DNA of 27,783 nucleotides from CAITSH01 sp945892985 (GTDB taxonomy: Bacteria > Pseudomonadota > Gammaproteobacteria > Burkholderiales > SG8-39). Positions within the stretch are counted from its first letter, which is position 1; each line of letters opens with the position of its first letter. Both the position numbers and the translations under genes were made by a program. Where the stretch lies: contig CAMDDU010000056.1 in NCBI GenBank assembly GCA_945892985.1, forward strand, positions 1-27,783. The letters run 5' to 3'. Below are positions 1-6,083 of the stretch, in pieces. A model generated the notes under the pieces. That model ran no database searches. It saw only the letters and a list, made by a program, of their open reading frames with translations, and was not told the origin of the DNA.

Positions 1-183
1 CGTATGACCATGGGCCGGGAATGCGCTCCCTGGGGCGTAGCGGACGATCGAGGTCGCGCGGGCGATCTCGTCCCCCTCACGATAAAGCATCCGCCGGTCC
101 ACACCGGCAGCCGGGCTGGCGATCCAATCCATCTGGCCTGCATCCAGCAAGACCACTTTTGTCAGATCTTCATTGATCAGCAT
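1..183 (-). CDS. ChrR-like cupin protein, partial (N-terminal 61 residues)
   Basis: Reading leftward from the ATG at 183, an open frame runs off the window edge. It begins MLINEDLTKVVLLDAGQ and continues through DWIASPAAGVDRRML and ARATSIVRYAPGSAFPAHGH, the usual opening of the ChrR-type cupin domain. The final His-x-His is the start of the cupin metal site. A good ribosome site (GGAGGT) lies a few bases upstream of the ATG. In full-length ChrR an N-terminal zinc anti-sigma domain comes first and the cupin is C-terminal. Here the protein starts directly with the cupin, so it is a stand-alone cupin and not a complete anti-sigma factor. Its place beside photolyase-type genes fits a singlet-oxygen or photo-oxidative-stress theme, but that role is inferred. 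The rest of the gene lies outside the window. Confidence 0.8.
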   Translation of the reverse strand, partial: MLINEDLTKVVLLDAGQMDWIASPAAGVDRRMLYREGDEIARATSIVRYAPGSAFPAHGHT

Positions 184-359
184 CCTGACCTCCGCTTCAG
201 AGCATCGAGCCAAGACTCGGAGCCATGACGTGATTGATGAAATCGTCGTGCAAACACCCGCGATTGCGTTCGAAAACTCCTGATTAGCTTACGAAGATTG
301 AACCTGAGCGACAACAGATACCAGTTTAAGCGCGCAACGGTGACAAGTCCGCCGGTCGA

Positions 360-1088
360 TTAGCCCCGCTTGCGGAACACTACCAGGTGTTGCCACGGCA
401 GCGTGCCCACAGTGCGTTCCCAGTCCAGCACGAAGGCACCCGCCTCCCGCTTGATCTGCGCCTCGCTCATCTTGTGCAGCGGCTTGATGGGCACGCGCGG
501 GTCCTCGGCCTTGTACTCGACGAAGGCGATGCGACCGCCAGGCTTGAGGGACTTCATCACGCTGGCCAAAACCTCGTACGGGAAGGCCAGTTCGTGATAG
601 ACGTCGACCATGACCACCAGGTCCACCGATCCAGCCGGCAGCCTGACGTCGTCCTCCGCGCCCAGCCGTGCCTCGACCAGGGTCAGCCCGCGGCGCTTCA
701 GGTCAGCCTGAAGCAGGCTGATCATCTCGGGCTGCACGTCGACCGCCCAGACCTTGCCGCCCGGCATCACCGCCGGCGCCATCCGCCGCGACAGGTAACC
801 GGTGCCGGCGCCGATGTCAGCCACCACCATGCCCGGCTTGAGTGCTAGCGCGGCCAGCAGCAGGTCGGTGCGCTCCTCGCGATCACGCTCTTCGCGTTCC
901 AGCCAGGCCGCACCCTGCCAGCCCATCACCGACGATATCTCACGCCCCATGTAGCGCTTGCCTATACCGTCGGCGCTGGCCGGAACCAGGCTGTAACGCT
1001 CGGCAACTGCAGCGGGCTGCGCCAGCGCTGCGCTGGCTGCCAGCAGCAAGGCGACCCAGGCGCCATGCCCGAAGACCAAACGGTTCAT
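360..1088 (-). CDS. Exported class I SAM-dependent methyltransferase-fold protein
   Basis: The 242-residue product starts with a hydrophobic segment (residues 11-23, ending ALAQ) that looks like a Sec signal peptide. A Rossmann methyltransferase domain follows: motif I VADIGAGTGYLS at 89-100, an acidic residue in VWAVDVQPEM at about 113-122, the post-I/II region SVDLVVMVDVYHEL, and LKPGGRIAFVEY. Proteins of this build are common in Proteobacteria as predicted SAM methyltransferases of unknown substrate. The ATG overlaps the stop of the upstream SOUL gene (ATGA, 1085-1088), so the two are almost certainly translated from one message. The oddity is the signal peptide on a SAM-fold enzyme, since SAM is cytoplasmic. 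The segment may instead be a membrane anchor, or the domain may use another ligand. Family is secure; function unknown. Confidence 0.85.
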   Translation of the reverse strand: MNRLVFGHGAWVALLLAASAALAQPAAVAERYSLVPASADGIGKRYMGREISSVMGWQGAAWLEREERDREERTDLLLAALALKPGMVVADIGAGTGYLSRRMAPAVMPGGKVWAVDVQPEMISLLQADLKRRGLTLVEARLGAEDDVRLPAGSVDLVVMVDVYHELAFPYEVLASVMKSLKPGGRIAFVEYKAEDPRVPIKPLHKMSEAQIKREAGAFVLDWERTVGTLPWQHLVVFRKRG

Positions 1089-1690
1089 CGCAGCGCCAGC
1101 CAGATTTCGTTACGGCGCATAAACCACGGCGTGAACGGCGGGTTGTAGCGGGCCAGCACGGGTTCACCCTGCGTGGCCACGCCCGCCTTGTCGAGCGCAT
1201 CCTTCAAAAGTGCCAGATGCTCCTCGTAGTTGGACTGCGACCAGGTGCCCGAGTAACGGATGGCCGCCCACTGGCTGGCCGGCACCAAGCGCAACTGCAC
1301 CCGTGGGTCCAGCGGCTCGGGGGCGGACTCCAGTGTCACACCCTTGGGCAGGACGAACTGCACCCGCATGCCGCCCGGCACTGCGGCCTGCGTCACCGGC
1401 GCGGTCATCTCCATTTTCAAGGGCGCAGCGGTCTGGGTCACTGGTGCGGTCATCGCAAATTTCTTCTCGCCCTTGTTCTTGCCGAAGATGTAGCCGGCCA
1501 GGATCGGGAAAGCCCGGTTGCCCGCGTCTTCGGCCGTGGCATCCAGCACCACCTCGGCCACGACATAGGGCGCGTACTGGCGCAACTCCACGTTGTCGAG
1601 CTTCCTGATGACCTCGTACTGGGGTTCTTCGATCGCGTGGCTGAGCAGGGGCACGGCGGTGAGTGTGAGAAAAAGTATTAAGCGGTGCAT
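1085..1690 (-). CDS. SOUL family haem-binding protein, exported
   Basis: The 201-residue product has a short signal peptide (cleavage likely after SHA, residue 19). The SOUL/HBP domain follows: EEPQYEVIRKLDNVELRQYAPYVVAEV near the start, FPILAGYIFGKNKG and the duplicated KFAMTAPVTQ / KMEMTAPVTQ segment typical of this family, then the C-terminal NPPFTPWFMRRNEIWL. SOUL proteins bind haem or related tetrapyrroles; bacterial members are poorly studied. It is the first gene of a two-gene unit, its TGA overlapping the ATG of the methyltransferase-fold protein, and both appear exported. A purine-rich GGAAAG about 12 bases upstream is a weak ribosome site. A tetrapyrrole-linked stress role is plausible beside photolyase and ChrR-like genes, but this is inference. 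Confidence 0.92.
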   Translation of the reverse strand: MHRLILFLTLTAVPLLSHAIEEPQYEVIRKLDNVELRQYAPYVVAEVVLDATAEDAGNRAFPILAGYIFGKNKGEKKFAMTAPVTQTAAPLKMEMTAPVTQAAVPGGMRVQFVLPKGVTLESAPEPLDPRVQLRLVPASQWAAIRYSGTWSQSNYEEHLALLKDALDKAGVATQGEPVLARYNPPFTPWFMRRNEIWLALR

Positions 1691-2042
1691 GTAATCGACA
1701 AGCTTTCCTGGTGAACAGCCCGCGACAATGGCCGCGCCAGCCGTAACTGCCTAATTGCGCAATTCTATGCCGCCGACCACCACCCCGTAAACACCGCTCC
1801 CTGCGCCTGCCAATCCAGTGGCATAAACCGTGCAGCTCGGGCGGGGTCTTGATTGCATCAGCCGCCCCAGCCACCTTTGATGATGTCGTCAAAAAAATGC
1901 GTAGCCAAGCGAAGGCCGGCGCACTGGCCAAGCCGCGAGCTAGCACACGAGCCTCACGCCTTGCACAAGCCCGCAACGCGTTGGCACTGATTTAACGGGA
2001 AGCGTGCAATGACAGTGATTAAACTTCTGTTGCTTGCATTAC
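1691..2042. other. Intergenic stretch between the SOUL and TacA genes; possible 48-codon frame
   Basis: Nothing here matches a known gene. The rightward frame that ends with the TAA at 1993-1995 is open from about 1755, and a TTG at 1849 would give 48 residues including FDDVVKKMRSQAKAGALAKP. It is rich in Ala, Arg and Lys and reads like the tail of a real coding region, but there is no clear ribosome site. It could be a remnant of an older gene or chance. The promoter of the toxin-antitoxin pair begins at its right end. Confidence 0.25.
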
Positions 2043-2061
2043 CGGCAATTTGCCGTACAAT
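2034..2061 (+). promoter_or_regulatory. Promoter and autoregulatory dyad of the TacA/TacT-type pair
   Basis: A -35-like TTGCAT (2034-2039) and a -10-like TACAAT (2056-2061) are 16 bases apart. Between them sits a perfect inverted repeat, CGGCAA-T-TTGCCG (2043-2055). A dyad placed between -35 and -10 is what is expected of an operator for the antitoxin/toxin complex, which autorepresses in this family. The elements are seen directly; binding is inferred. Confidence 0.55.
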
Positions 2062-2083
2062 TGATTATTTTCAGGAGAATGCC

Positions 2084-2389
2084 ATGACTGCCAGAGCCGT
2101 TGCTGCAGCGCGTTCATTTAAGTCCCAGTCGGCACGACTGGAGGCGCGGATCAGCCATGACCTGCACGTTACCGTTAAGCGCGCAGCAGAAATCCAGGGG
2201 AGAACCATGACCGACTTCGTGGTCCATGCCCTGCACATGGCAGCATCCCGAGTGATAGCGCAGGCCGATCATGTGCGTTTGTCGGTGCTTGATCAAGAGG
2301 CGTTTGCTAGTGCCCTGATCGCACCTGCCAAGCCCAATGCGGCACTCAAGCGTGCCTTTACCAAGGCGAACAAGCTCTTGACGGCTTGA
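2084..2389 (+). CDS. DUF1778 (TacA-type) ribbon-helix-helix antitoxin
   Basis: The start is placed at the ATG at 2084, seven bases after AGGAG; an upstream in-frame ATG at 2009 lies before the promoter and is rejected. The 101-residue product has the DUF1778 layout: an N-terminal DNA-binding part (KSQSARLEARISHDLHVTVKRAAEI...MTDFVVHAL) and a C-terminal tail (LSVLDQEAFASALIAPAKPNAALKRAF) that neutralises the partner acetyltransferase. TacA-type antitoxins repress their own operon with the toxin. The stop codon overlaps the start of the acetyltransferase by one base (TGATG). The family call rests on the tail motif plus the paired GNAT gene. Confidence 0.9.
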   Translation: MTARAVAAARSFKSQSARLEARISHDLHVTVKRAAEIQGRTMTDFVVHALHMAASRVIAQADHVRLSVLDQEAFASALIAPAKPNAALKRAFTKANKLLTA

Positions 2390-2889
2390 TGGCTCGCAAG
2401 TTTTGTGTTGCTGCGCTGGATTTCGCCAGCGATCGTTCAGGCTTTAGGAGCGGTGTTGAACCATTAGACCAGTATTTCCGCGCCCAAGTCAGTCAGGACA
2501 TCAAGCGCCGGGTGACGGCTTGCTTTGTTGCGACCAATGCGCATGGCCAAATCGCCGCTTACTACACACTCGCTTCGGCCAGCGTGTTGTTGGCGGACCT
2601 GCCTGAAGCACTCGCTGAAAAACTGCCTCGCTATCCGAGCGTGCCTGCCGTGCGCATGGGGCGCCTCGCCGTTGATCAAGCTTTTAAAGGCCAGGGTTTG
2701 GGTGCAGCCTTGCTGGCTGATGCACTGCGCCGCGCAGTGACAGCAGAGATCGCAGCGTATGCTCTCGTTGTGGACGCCAAGGAGGAAACTGCTGCCAGGT
2801 TCTATGCGCATCATGGATTCATTGCGTTACCGGAGCAGCCCTTGCTTCTGTTTATTCCACTTGCGACGGTCAAAAACCTGATCAAGTGA
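2389..2889 (+). CDS. GNAT acetyltransferase toxin, TacT-type
   Basis: The 166-residue product is a single GNAT domain. The acetyl-CoA-binding loop is FKGQGLGAALL (residues 99-109), preceded by VRMGRLAVD. Near the end FYAHHGFIALP supplies the conserved Tyr (139) used in TacT-type catalysis. TacT enzymes acetylate the amino group of charged tRNAs and stop translation; the DUF1778 gene directly upstream encodes the antidote. The ATG at 2389 is preferred over a TTG at 2386, since it gives the usual TGATG coupling with the antitoxin stop. Length and motifs look intact, so the toxin is probably active. The target tRNA cannot be predicted from sequence. Confidence 0.9.
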   Translation: MARKFCVAALDFASDRSGFRSGVEPLDQYFRAQVSQDIKRRVTACFVATNAHGQIAAYYTLASASVLLADLPEALAEKLPRYPSVPAVRMGRLAVDQAFKGQGLGAALLADALRRAVTAEIAAYALVVDAKEETAARFYAHHGFIALPEQPLLLFIPLATVKNLIK

Positions 2890-2908
2890 AGCCCCCAGTT
2901 TGATAATG

Positions 2909-2931
2909 AAAGGCCTCCGTTGAGGCCTTTT
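2909..2931 (+). terminator. Rho-independent terminator of the TacA/TacT-type pair
   Basis: Perfect 9-bp stem AAAGGCCTC / GAGGCCTTT with a 4-base loop, ending in four T, starting 19 bases after the acetyltransferase stop codon. Confidence 0.75.
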
Positions 2932-3158
2932 GGCTTGGGTCAACGATGAGAACACCCTGCGCTCATCGGGCAGCAAAAGCGACCCTTACACGGTTTTCTT
3001 AAAAATGCTCAGCCGTGGCAACCCACCCGACAGCTGGGATCTGCTACTGCGTCAATCCAAAAAAATCAAGCTCTAGCAGCCCGGTCTTGGGCCGCGATTA
3101 ACGCATCCAGCGGCTGCGCACAACTCGGCGCAAGGGTTTAGAGGATCCAGAATCAACC
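2932..3158. other. Intergenic stretch, no gene seen
   Basis: No frame in either direction has a start, ribosome site and recognisable product. It separates the rightward toxin-antitoxin pair from the leftward DUF2256 gene. Confidence 0.4.
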
Positions 3159-3180
3159 AGGCCACCGCTATAGGTGGCCT
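3159..3180 (-). terminator. Strong hairpin downstream of the DUF2256 gene
   Basis: Perfect 8-bp stem AGGCCACC / GGTGGCCT with a 6-base loop, 39 bases beyond the DUF2256 stop codon. There is no clear T-run on either strand. It could be a weak terminator or an RNA-stabilising hairpin for the leftward MerR-phosphatase-DUF2256 transcript. Confidence 0.4.
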
Positions 3181-3219
3181 CAGTGTTGGTAACTTTCATT
3201 TTTGTATTCTTTTGCATTC

Positions 3220-3372
3220 TCAGATCGTTTTATTTTTACGGCAGGCCACCGAACAGTAAAGCACATGTTCCCAGTTTTTGGCCCACGCCTTGCGCCAGCT
3301 CATCTCGCGCCCGCATGCCTTGCAGGGTTTGCTGGGCAGGTGTTGCTTGTTACCTTTAAATGCGGATTTCAT
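3220..3372 (-). CDS. DUF2256 small Cys/Trp-rich protein
   Basis: A 50-residue frame runs leftward from the ATG at 3372 to the TGA at 3220-3222. It contains LPSKPCKACGREMSWRKAW followed by AKNWEHVLYCSVACRKNK. This is the DUF2256 pattern: a Cys-x2-Cys pair and a second Cys-x3-Cys pair that could hold zinc, and the W-RKxW...NW aromatic spine. Function is unknown. From general knowledge, DUF2256 genes often lie near the iron-sulfur cryptochrome/photolyase gene, which is also in this window (6833-8392). It follows the tyrosine phosphatase gene by 67 bases in the same direction. The ribosome site is weak. It is shorter than usual gene-calling cut-offs and easily missed. Confidence 0.88.
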   Translation of the reverse strand: MKSAFKGNKQHLPSKPCKACGREMSWRKAWAKNWEHVLYCSVACRKNKTI

Positions 3373-3439
3373 CCAGAACTCGTCGTTCGGTTTTTCTTCG
3401 GGCTCTGCAACGGATGCAAGTCACTCAAATTAAGCGGTT

Positions 3440-3943
3440 CTATTGCGACGACCTCGCGCGATCAACCTCATGCCTGACCAGTTGTATCAGGCCATCCGAC
3501 GCCTCCTCCACCAGATCGAGCACTTGTTCGAAGCCCTCCGCACCCTCGTAATAAGGGTCGGGGATCACCGTTGCCGACGTCTTTTGTAAAAACTCGGCAA
3601 AGCCCCGGATCTTGTGATGCAGTGGTTTCGGGCAGCGTTCTTCGAGCAAGGCGCGGTTATCCCAGTCCATGGTCAGCAGCAGATCAAAGGTTTCAAAGTC
3701 GCCGTCATGAACGGCGCGCGCCCTCAACGCCGAGAGATCGTAACCGCGGCGCGCAGCGTGCGCCTGACTGCGCTCATCTGGCGGCGAACCCGGTTGATAG
3801 TTGTGCGTGCCCGCGGAATCCACCAGCACGTGCTGAGCGAAACCGCTGTCGACGAGTTTTTGCAGAAACACCGCTTCAGCCGTCGGACTGCGACAGATAT
3901 TGCCCATGCAGACAAAAAGAATTTTCAGGATTGGCTTGTTCAT
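3440..3943 (-). CDS. Low-molecular-weight protein tyrosine phosphatase
   Basis: The 167-residue product begins KILFVCMGNICRSPTAEAV, the P-loop C-x5-R-S with catalytic Cys12 and Arg18. The general-acid loop is IPDPYYEG (Asp129). The two Tyr after DP are the conserved pair in this family. LMW-PTPs dephosphorylate protein tyrosines; bacterial ones often act on tyrosine kinases or exopolysaccharide machinery, but no such partner is visible here. Its ATG overlaps the stop of the MerR gene upstream (ATGA, 3940-3943), so it is translationally coupled to a regulator. Length is normal and all catalytic residues are present. Confidence 0.95.
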   Translation of the reverse strand: MNKPILKILFVCMGNICRSPTAEAVFLQKLVDSGFAQHVLVDSAGTHNYQPGSPPDERSQAHAARRGYDLSALRARAVHDGDFETFDLLLTMDWDNRALLEERCPKPLHHKIRGFAEFLQKTSATVIPDPYYEGAEGFEQVLDLVEEASDGLIQLVRHEVDRARSSQ

Positions 3944-4935
3944 GACGCGGCATCCTGCAGCTCTATGCCCTCATGTTGGGCAATCATCTCGAGTGCCCGT
4001 TCGAACAACGCGCGCGCAGACCCGGATACCGAACTGAGATGGGCATGCAGATGGGCGTCTTCGGATGACTTGTTGAGACATTCATGGCTGTATTGTTCAA
4101 AGCTTGCCAGCTGGGTAATGATCTCCGCCACATGCCGCGGACACTCGCACAGCACGTTGGTCGAGATGCGCGCCACCCGCGTCAGCGTCTCATCGTTGTA
4201 TTTGCGCGGCGGAATCAATGCTCCAAAGGCTGCGTCAGCGGTGGTTTTACCGCTATCGACCAGCAACACAGAATTGATCAAGTCAGCCAGGTCGGCGTCG
4301 GATACCGGCTCGCGGCGGACGATCACGCCCGCACGTTTCATGGATTGAATGATCGTCTCCTGACCAAAGCCATAGAGCACGATCACCTGCAGCGCGCGGC
4401 ACTTCTCGGTCAGCTTGTGAATTTCAACCTGGGCCACCGAATGCAGCGAGTTGATCCTTACCAGCAGGATCTGGGGCTTGTGCTGAAATGGCGAGTCCAG
4501 CGCCTCGGCGAGATCGTCGAAGATATCCGTCACACGCAGAGCGTGATCGTGAAAGACATGCGTGAAAGTCACGGACTCAACACGGCCAGCGAGGTTCAGC
4601 CCGACCACGGCCATAAACACCGCGCTGTCTTTGCCATGTTCTCGCGCCCTCGCCTGATTCGAAACCTGTTGCTGTTGCAACAGATTGTTAAGTGCATGGG
4701 TATCGAGACGGGCGATGTTGCTAATGGCGTGCCCCTGATCGGTAAGGCGCTTGAGTAGCGTGGCCTTGAGCACGTCGTCATCGGAGTAGAGACGGTGCCG
4801 GCTTGGGGTCTTGTACGGCGTAAAGCTGGCGTAACGCACCTCCCAGCCCCTGAGCGTCGGTGTCGGCACACCGCTGAGGCTCGATACGGCGCCAATCTTG
4901 TACACCGCCGCACTATCTGGAGATTTTTTACGCAT
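3940..4935 (-). CDS. MerR-family regulator with Rossmann-like middle and Cys/His-rich C-terminal domain
   Basis: The start is placed at the ATG at 4935 (AGAAAG upstream); a TTG at 4974 would add 13 residues. Residues 11-80 are a MerR winged helix (YKIGAVSSLSGVPTPTLRGWE, then SRHRLYSDDDV). Residues 105-225 alternate strands and helices (PQILLVRINSL, LQVIVLYGFG, GVIVRREPVSDADLADLI), like the cobalamin-binding Rossmann part of LitR/CarH light-responsive regulators. However, no DxHxxG B12 ligand motif is visible and the four-helix linker is very short. Residues 246-325 form a predicted helical C-terminal domain with CECPRH (263-268), Cys286 and HLHAH (295-299). It heads a leftward unit with the phosphatase and DUF2256, divergent from the HiPIP/photolyase side. 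A light or redox regulator is plausible; the signal is unknown. Confidence 0.85.
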   Translation of the reverse strand: MRKKSPDSAAVYKIGAVSSLSGVPTPTLRGWEVRYASFTPYKTPSRHRLYSDDDVLKATLLKRLTDQGHAISNIARLDTHALNNLLQQQQVSNQARAREHGKDSAVFMAVVGLNLAGRVESVTFTHVFHDHALRVTDIFDDLAEALDSPFQHKPQILLVRINSLHSVAQVEIHKLTEKCRALQVIVLYGFGQETIIQSMKRAGVIVRREPVSDADLADLINSVLLVDSGKTTADAAFGALIPPRKYNDETLTRVARISTNVLCECPRHVAEIITQLASFEQYSHECLNKSSEDAHLHAHLSSVSGSARALFERALEMIAQHEGIELQDAAS

Positions 4936-5014
4936 AAATAGCTTTCTGAGTAATTTATGGATAGATATTATCAACTATTTTTCTTAAATGAAAGATTTTA
5001 TCTACTTGGATGTT

Positions 5015-5043
5015 ATATTCAGGTAACTGACTCACCTGTATTT
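5015..5043. promoter_or_regulatory. Intergenic dyad between divergent transcripts, candidate MerR operator
   Basis: Between the MerR gene and the rightward small gene lies an interrupted inverted repeat. The left arm is ATATTCAGGT (5015-5024) and the right arm ACCTGTATTT (5034-5043). The arms match at 8 of 10 positions around a 9-base spacer. The surrounding 100 bases are clearly AT-rich compared with the genes. MerR proteins bind dyads in the promoters of their own and adjacent genes, so this is the best operator candidate here. Binding is inferred. Confidence 0.45.
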
Positions 5044-5170
5044 TCTAAAGTCCAAATTCATCTAAAACTGTTTTTAGCAAGCAGCCACTTCCCAACACGC
5101 ATTTAACGTTGTCCAACCCTGTTTTCGGTCAATGCAATTTCATGCGGCTGGCTGCCGCGGAAGGAGAGTA

Positions 5171-5485
5171 ATGAAAATCAGTTACATGTTAGTCAACAAC
5201 TCCGGCCACGGCCTCAGCATACCGATCGGCGCTGCATGGCATTGGATACACGAAGTGGATGACGAGAAGCAGATGAGATCGGTCTTCGAAAGGCTGAAAC
5301 GGATAACTCATGAAGACCGGCTCACTCTGGCCAATCTGCGCATCAACCAGCGAGAATGTTCAGATGCCCTGCTGGCGGACACCTTCGGCTTCAAAGTCCC
5401 CGTCCTCTATGACAAAACCATCGCGCCCAAACGCATCATTCATCTACACGAAGACGACGAAGAAGAAAACCTGCAACAAGCCTGA
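5171..5485 (+). CDS. Small protein of unknown function
   Basis: The start is the ATG at 5171 right after a strong AAGGAGAG site; an in-frame ATG at 5132 has no such site. The 104-residue product (MKISYMLVNNSGHG...) has no signal peptide or membrane segment. It has a mixed middle with IHEVDDEKQMRSVFERLKRI and ends in an acidic tail (EDDEEE). I do not recognise the family. It is the first gene after the divergent promoter with the candidate MerR dyad, and 65 bases before the HiPIP gene. It may therefore be co-transcribed with HiPIP and under MerR control. Confidence 0.7.
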   Translation: MKISYMLVNNSGHGLSIPIGAAWHWIHEVDDEKQMRSVFERLKRITHEDRLTLANLRINQRECSDALLADTFGFKVPVLYDKTIAPKRIIHLHEDDEEENLQQA

Positions 5486-5550
5486 CACGCAACAATGAAC
5501 AATGAACAATGACCGCCGGTATGCGCTGGCGAGTCTGAAAGGAAGACATC

Positions 5551-5880
5551 ATGACCCGCAAAACCGCAAGCCCCGAAAATCCGCGTCGCATCTTTTTGCA
5601 GCAGGCTGCAGGCTGTTGCCTGGTGCTTGGCACAGTCGCACAAGCCCACGCGCAAACTATGGTCGCCGATACCGATGCACAAGCGACTGCGCTCGGTTAC
5701 AAGACCGACGCCGGCAAAGTGGATAAAAGCAAGCAGCCCAAGTATGCCGCCGGCCAGTTCTGCAACAACTGCGCCCTGTATCAAGGCGCCGCCGGTTCCG
5801 CCTCGGGCGGCTGCCCGTTGTTCGGGAGTAAGCAAGTTGCCGCTAAGGGCTGGTGCAGTGCCTGGGCTAAGAAAGCCTGA
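5551..5880 (+). CDS. High-potential iron-sulfur protein (HiPIP), Tat-exported
   Basis: The 109-residue precursor has a Tat-type signal (PRRIFLQQAAG at 11-21, then a hydrophobic stretch to AHAQ at 32-35). The mature part has four cysteines at 71, 74, 88 and 102, spacing C-x2-C-x13-C-x13-C, inside AGQFCNNCALYQG, GGCPLFG and KGWCSAW, as in HiPIPs. These hold a [4Fe-4S] cluster cycling between +2 and +3 and carry electrons in the periplasm, for example between the bc1 complex and a reaction centre or oxidase. AGGAAG lies before the ATG. No photosynthesis or oxidase gene is visible, so the partners are unknown. Length and ligands are complete. Confidence 0.95.
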   Translation: MTRKTASPENPRRIFLQQAAGCCLVLGTVAQAHAQTMVADTDAQATALGYKTDAGKVDKSKQPKYAAGQFCNNCALYQGAAGSASGGCPLFGSKQVAAKGWCSAWAKKA

Positions 5881-6083
5881 TAGTGGCTGGCGTGGATGTA
5901 CCGACGCGAGCTGCGCCAGACCCTACTGAATTGTCAGGCAGTTGAGGTGGCTCACCGTGACGAGGCGAACGACGCGTGCGGTCCTGGCAAGCCCGGTATT
6001 GCGCTGCGCGCCGTGTGCGCGCGGGTAGGCGCCGGATCCCGCGGTGCAGTGGCCTTATGTCGCTACGTTTGATCGGTAATCCT

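Noticed and set aside
4..228. Rightward 74-codon frame at the left edge
   Set aside because: It is antisense to the ChrR-like cupin start, which has clear family sequence and a ribosome site.
842..1681. Rightward 279-codon frame
   Set aside because: Antisense to the SOUL and methyltransferase genes; Arg/His/Gly-rich with no family motifs, typical of a high-GC shadow.
4105..4620. Cobalamin-binding domain in the MerR protein
   Set aside because: The fold layout is suggestive, but no DxHxxG signature or typical four-helix His motif is visible, so I do not call it B12-dependent.
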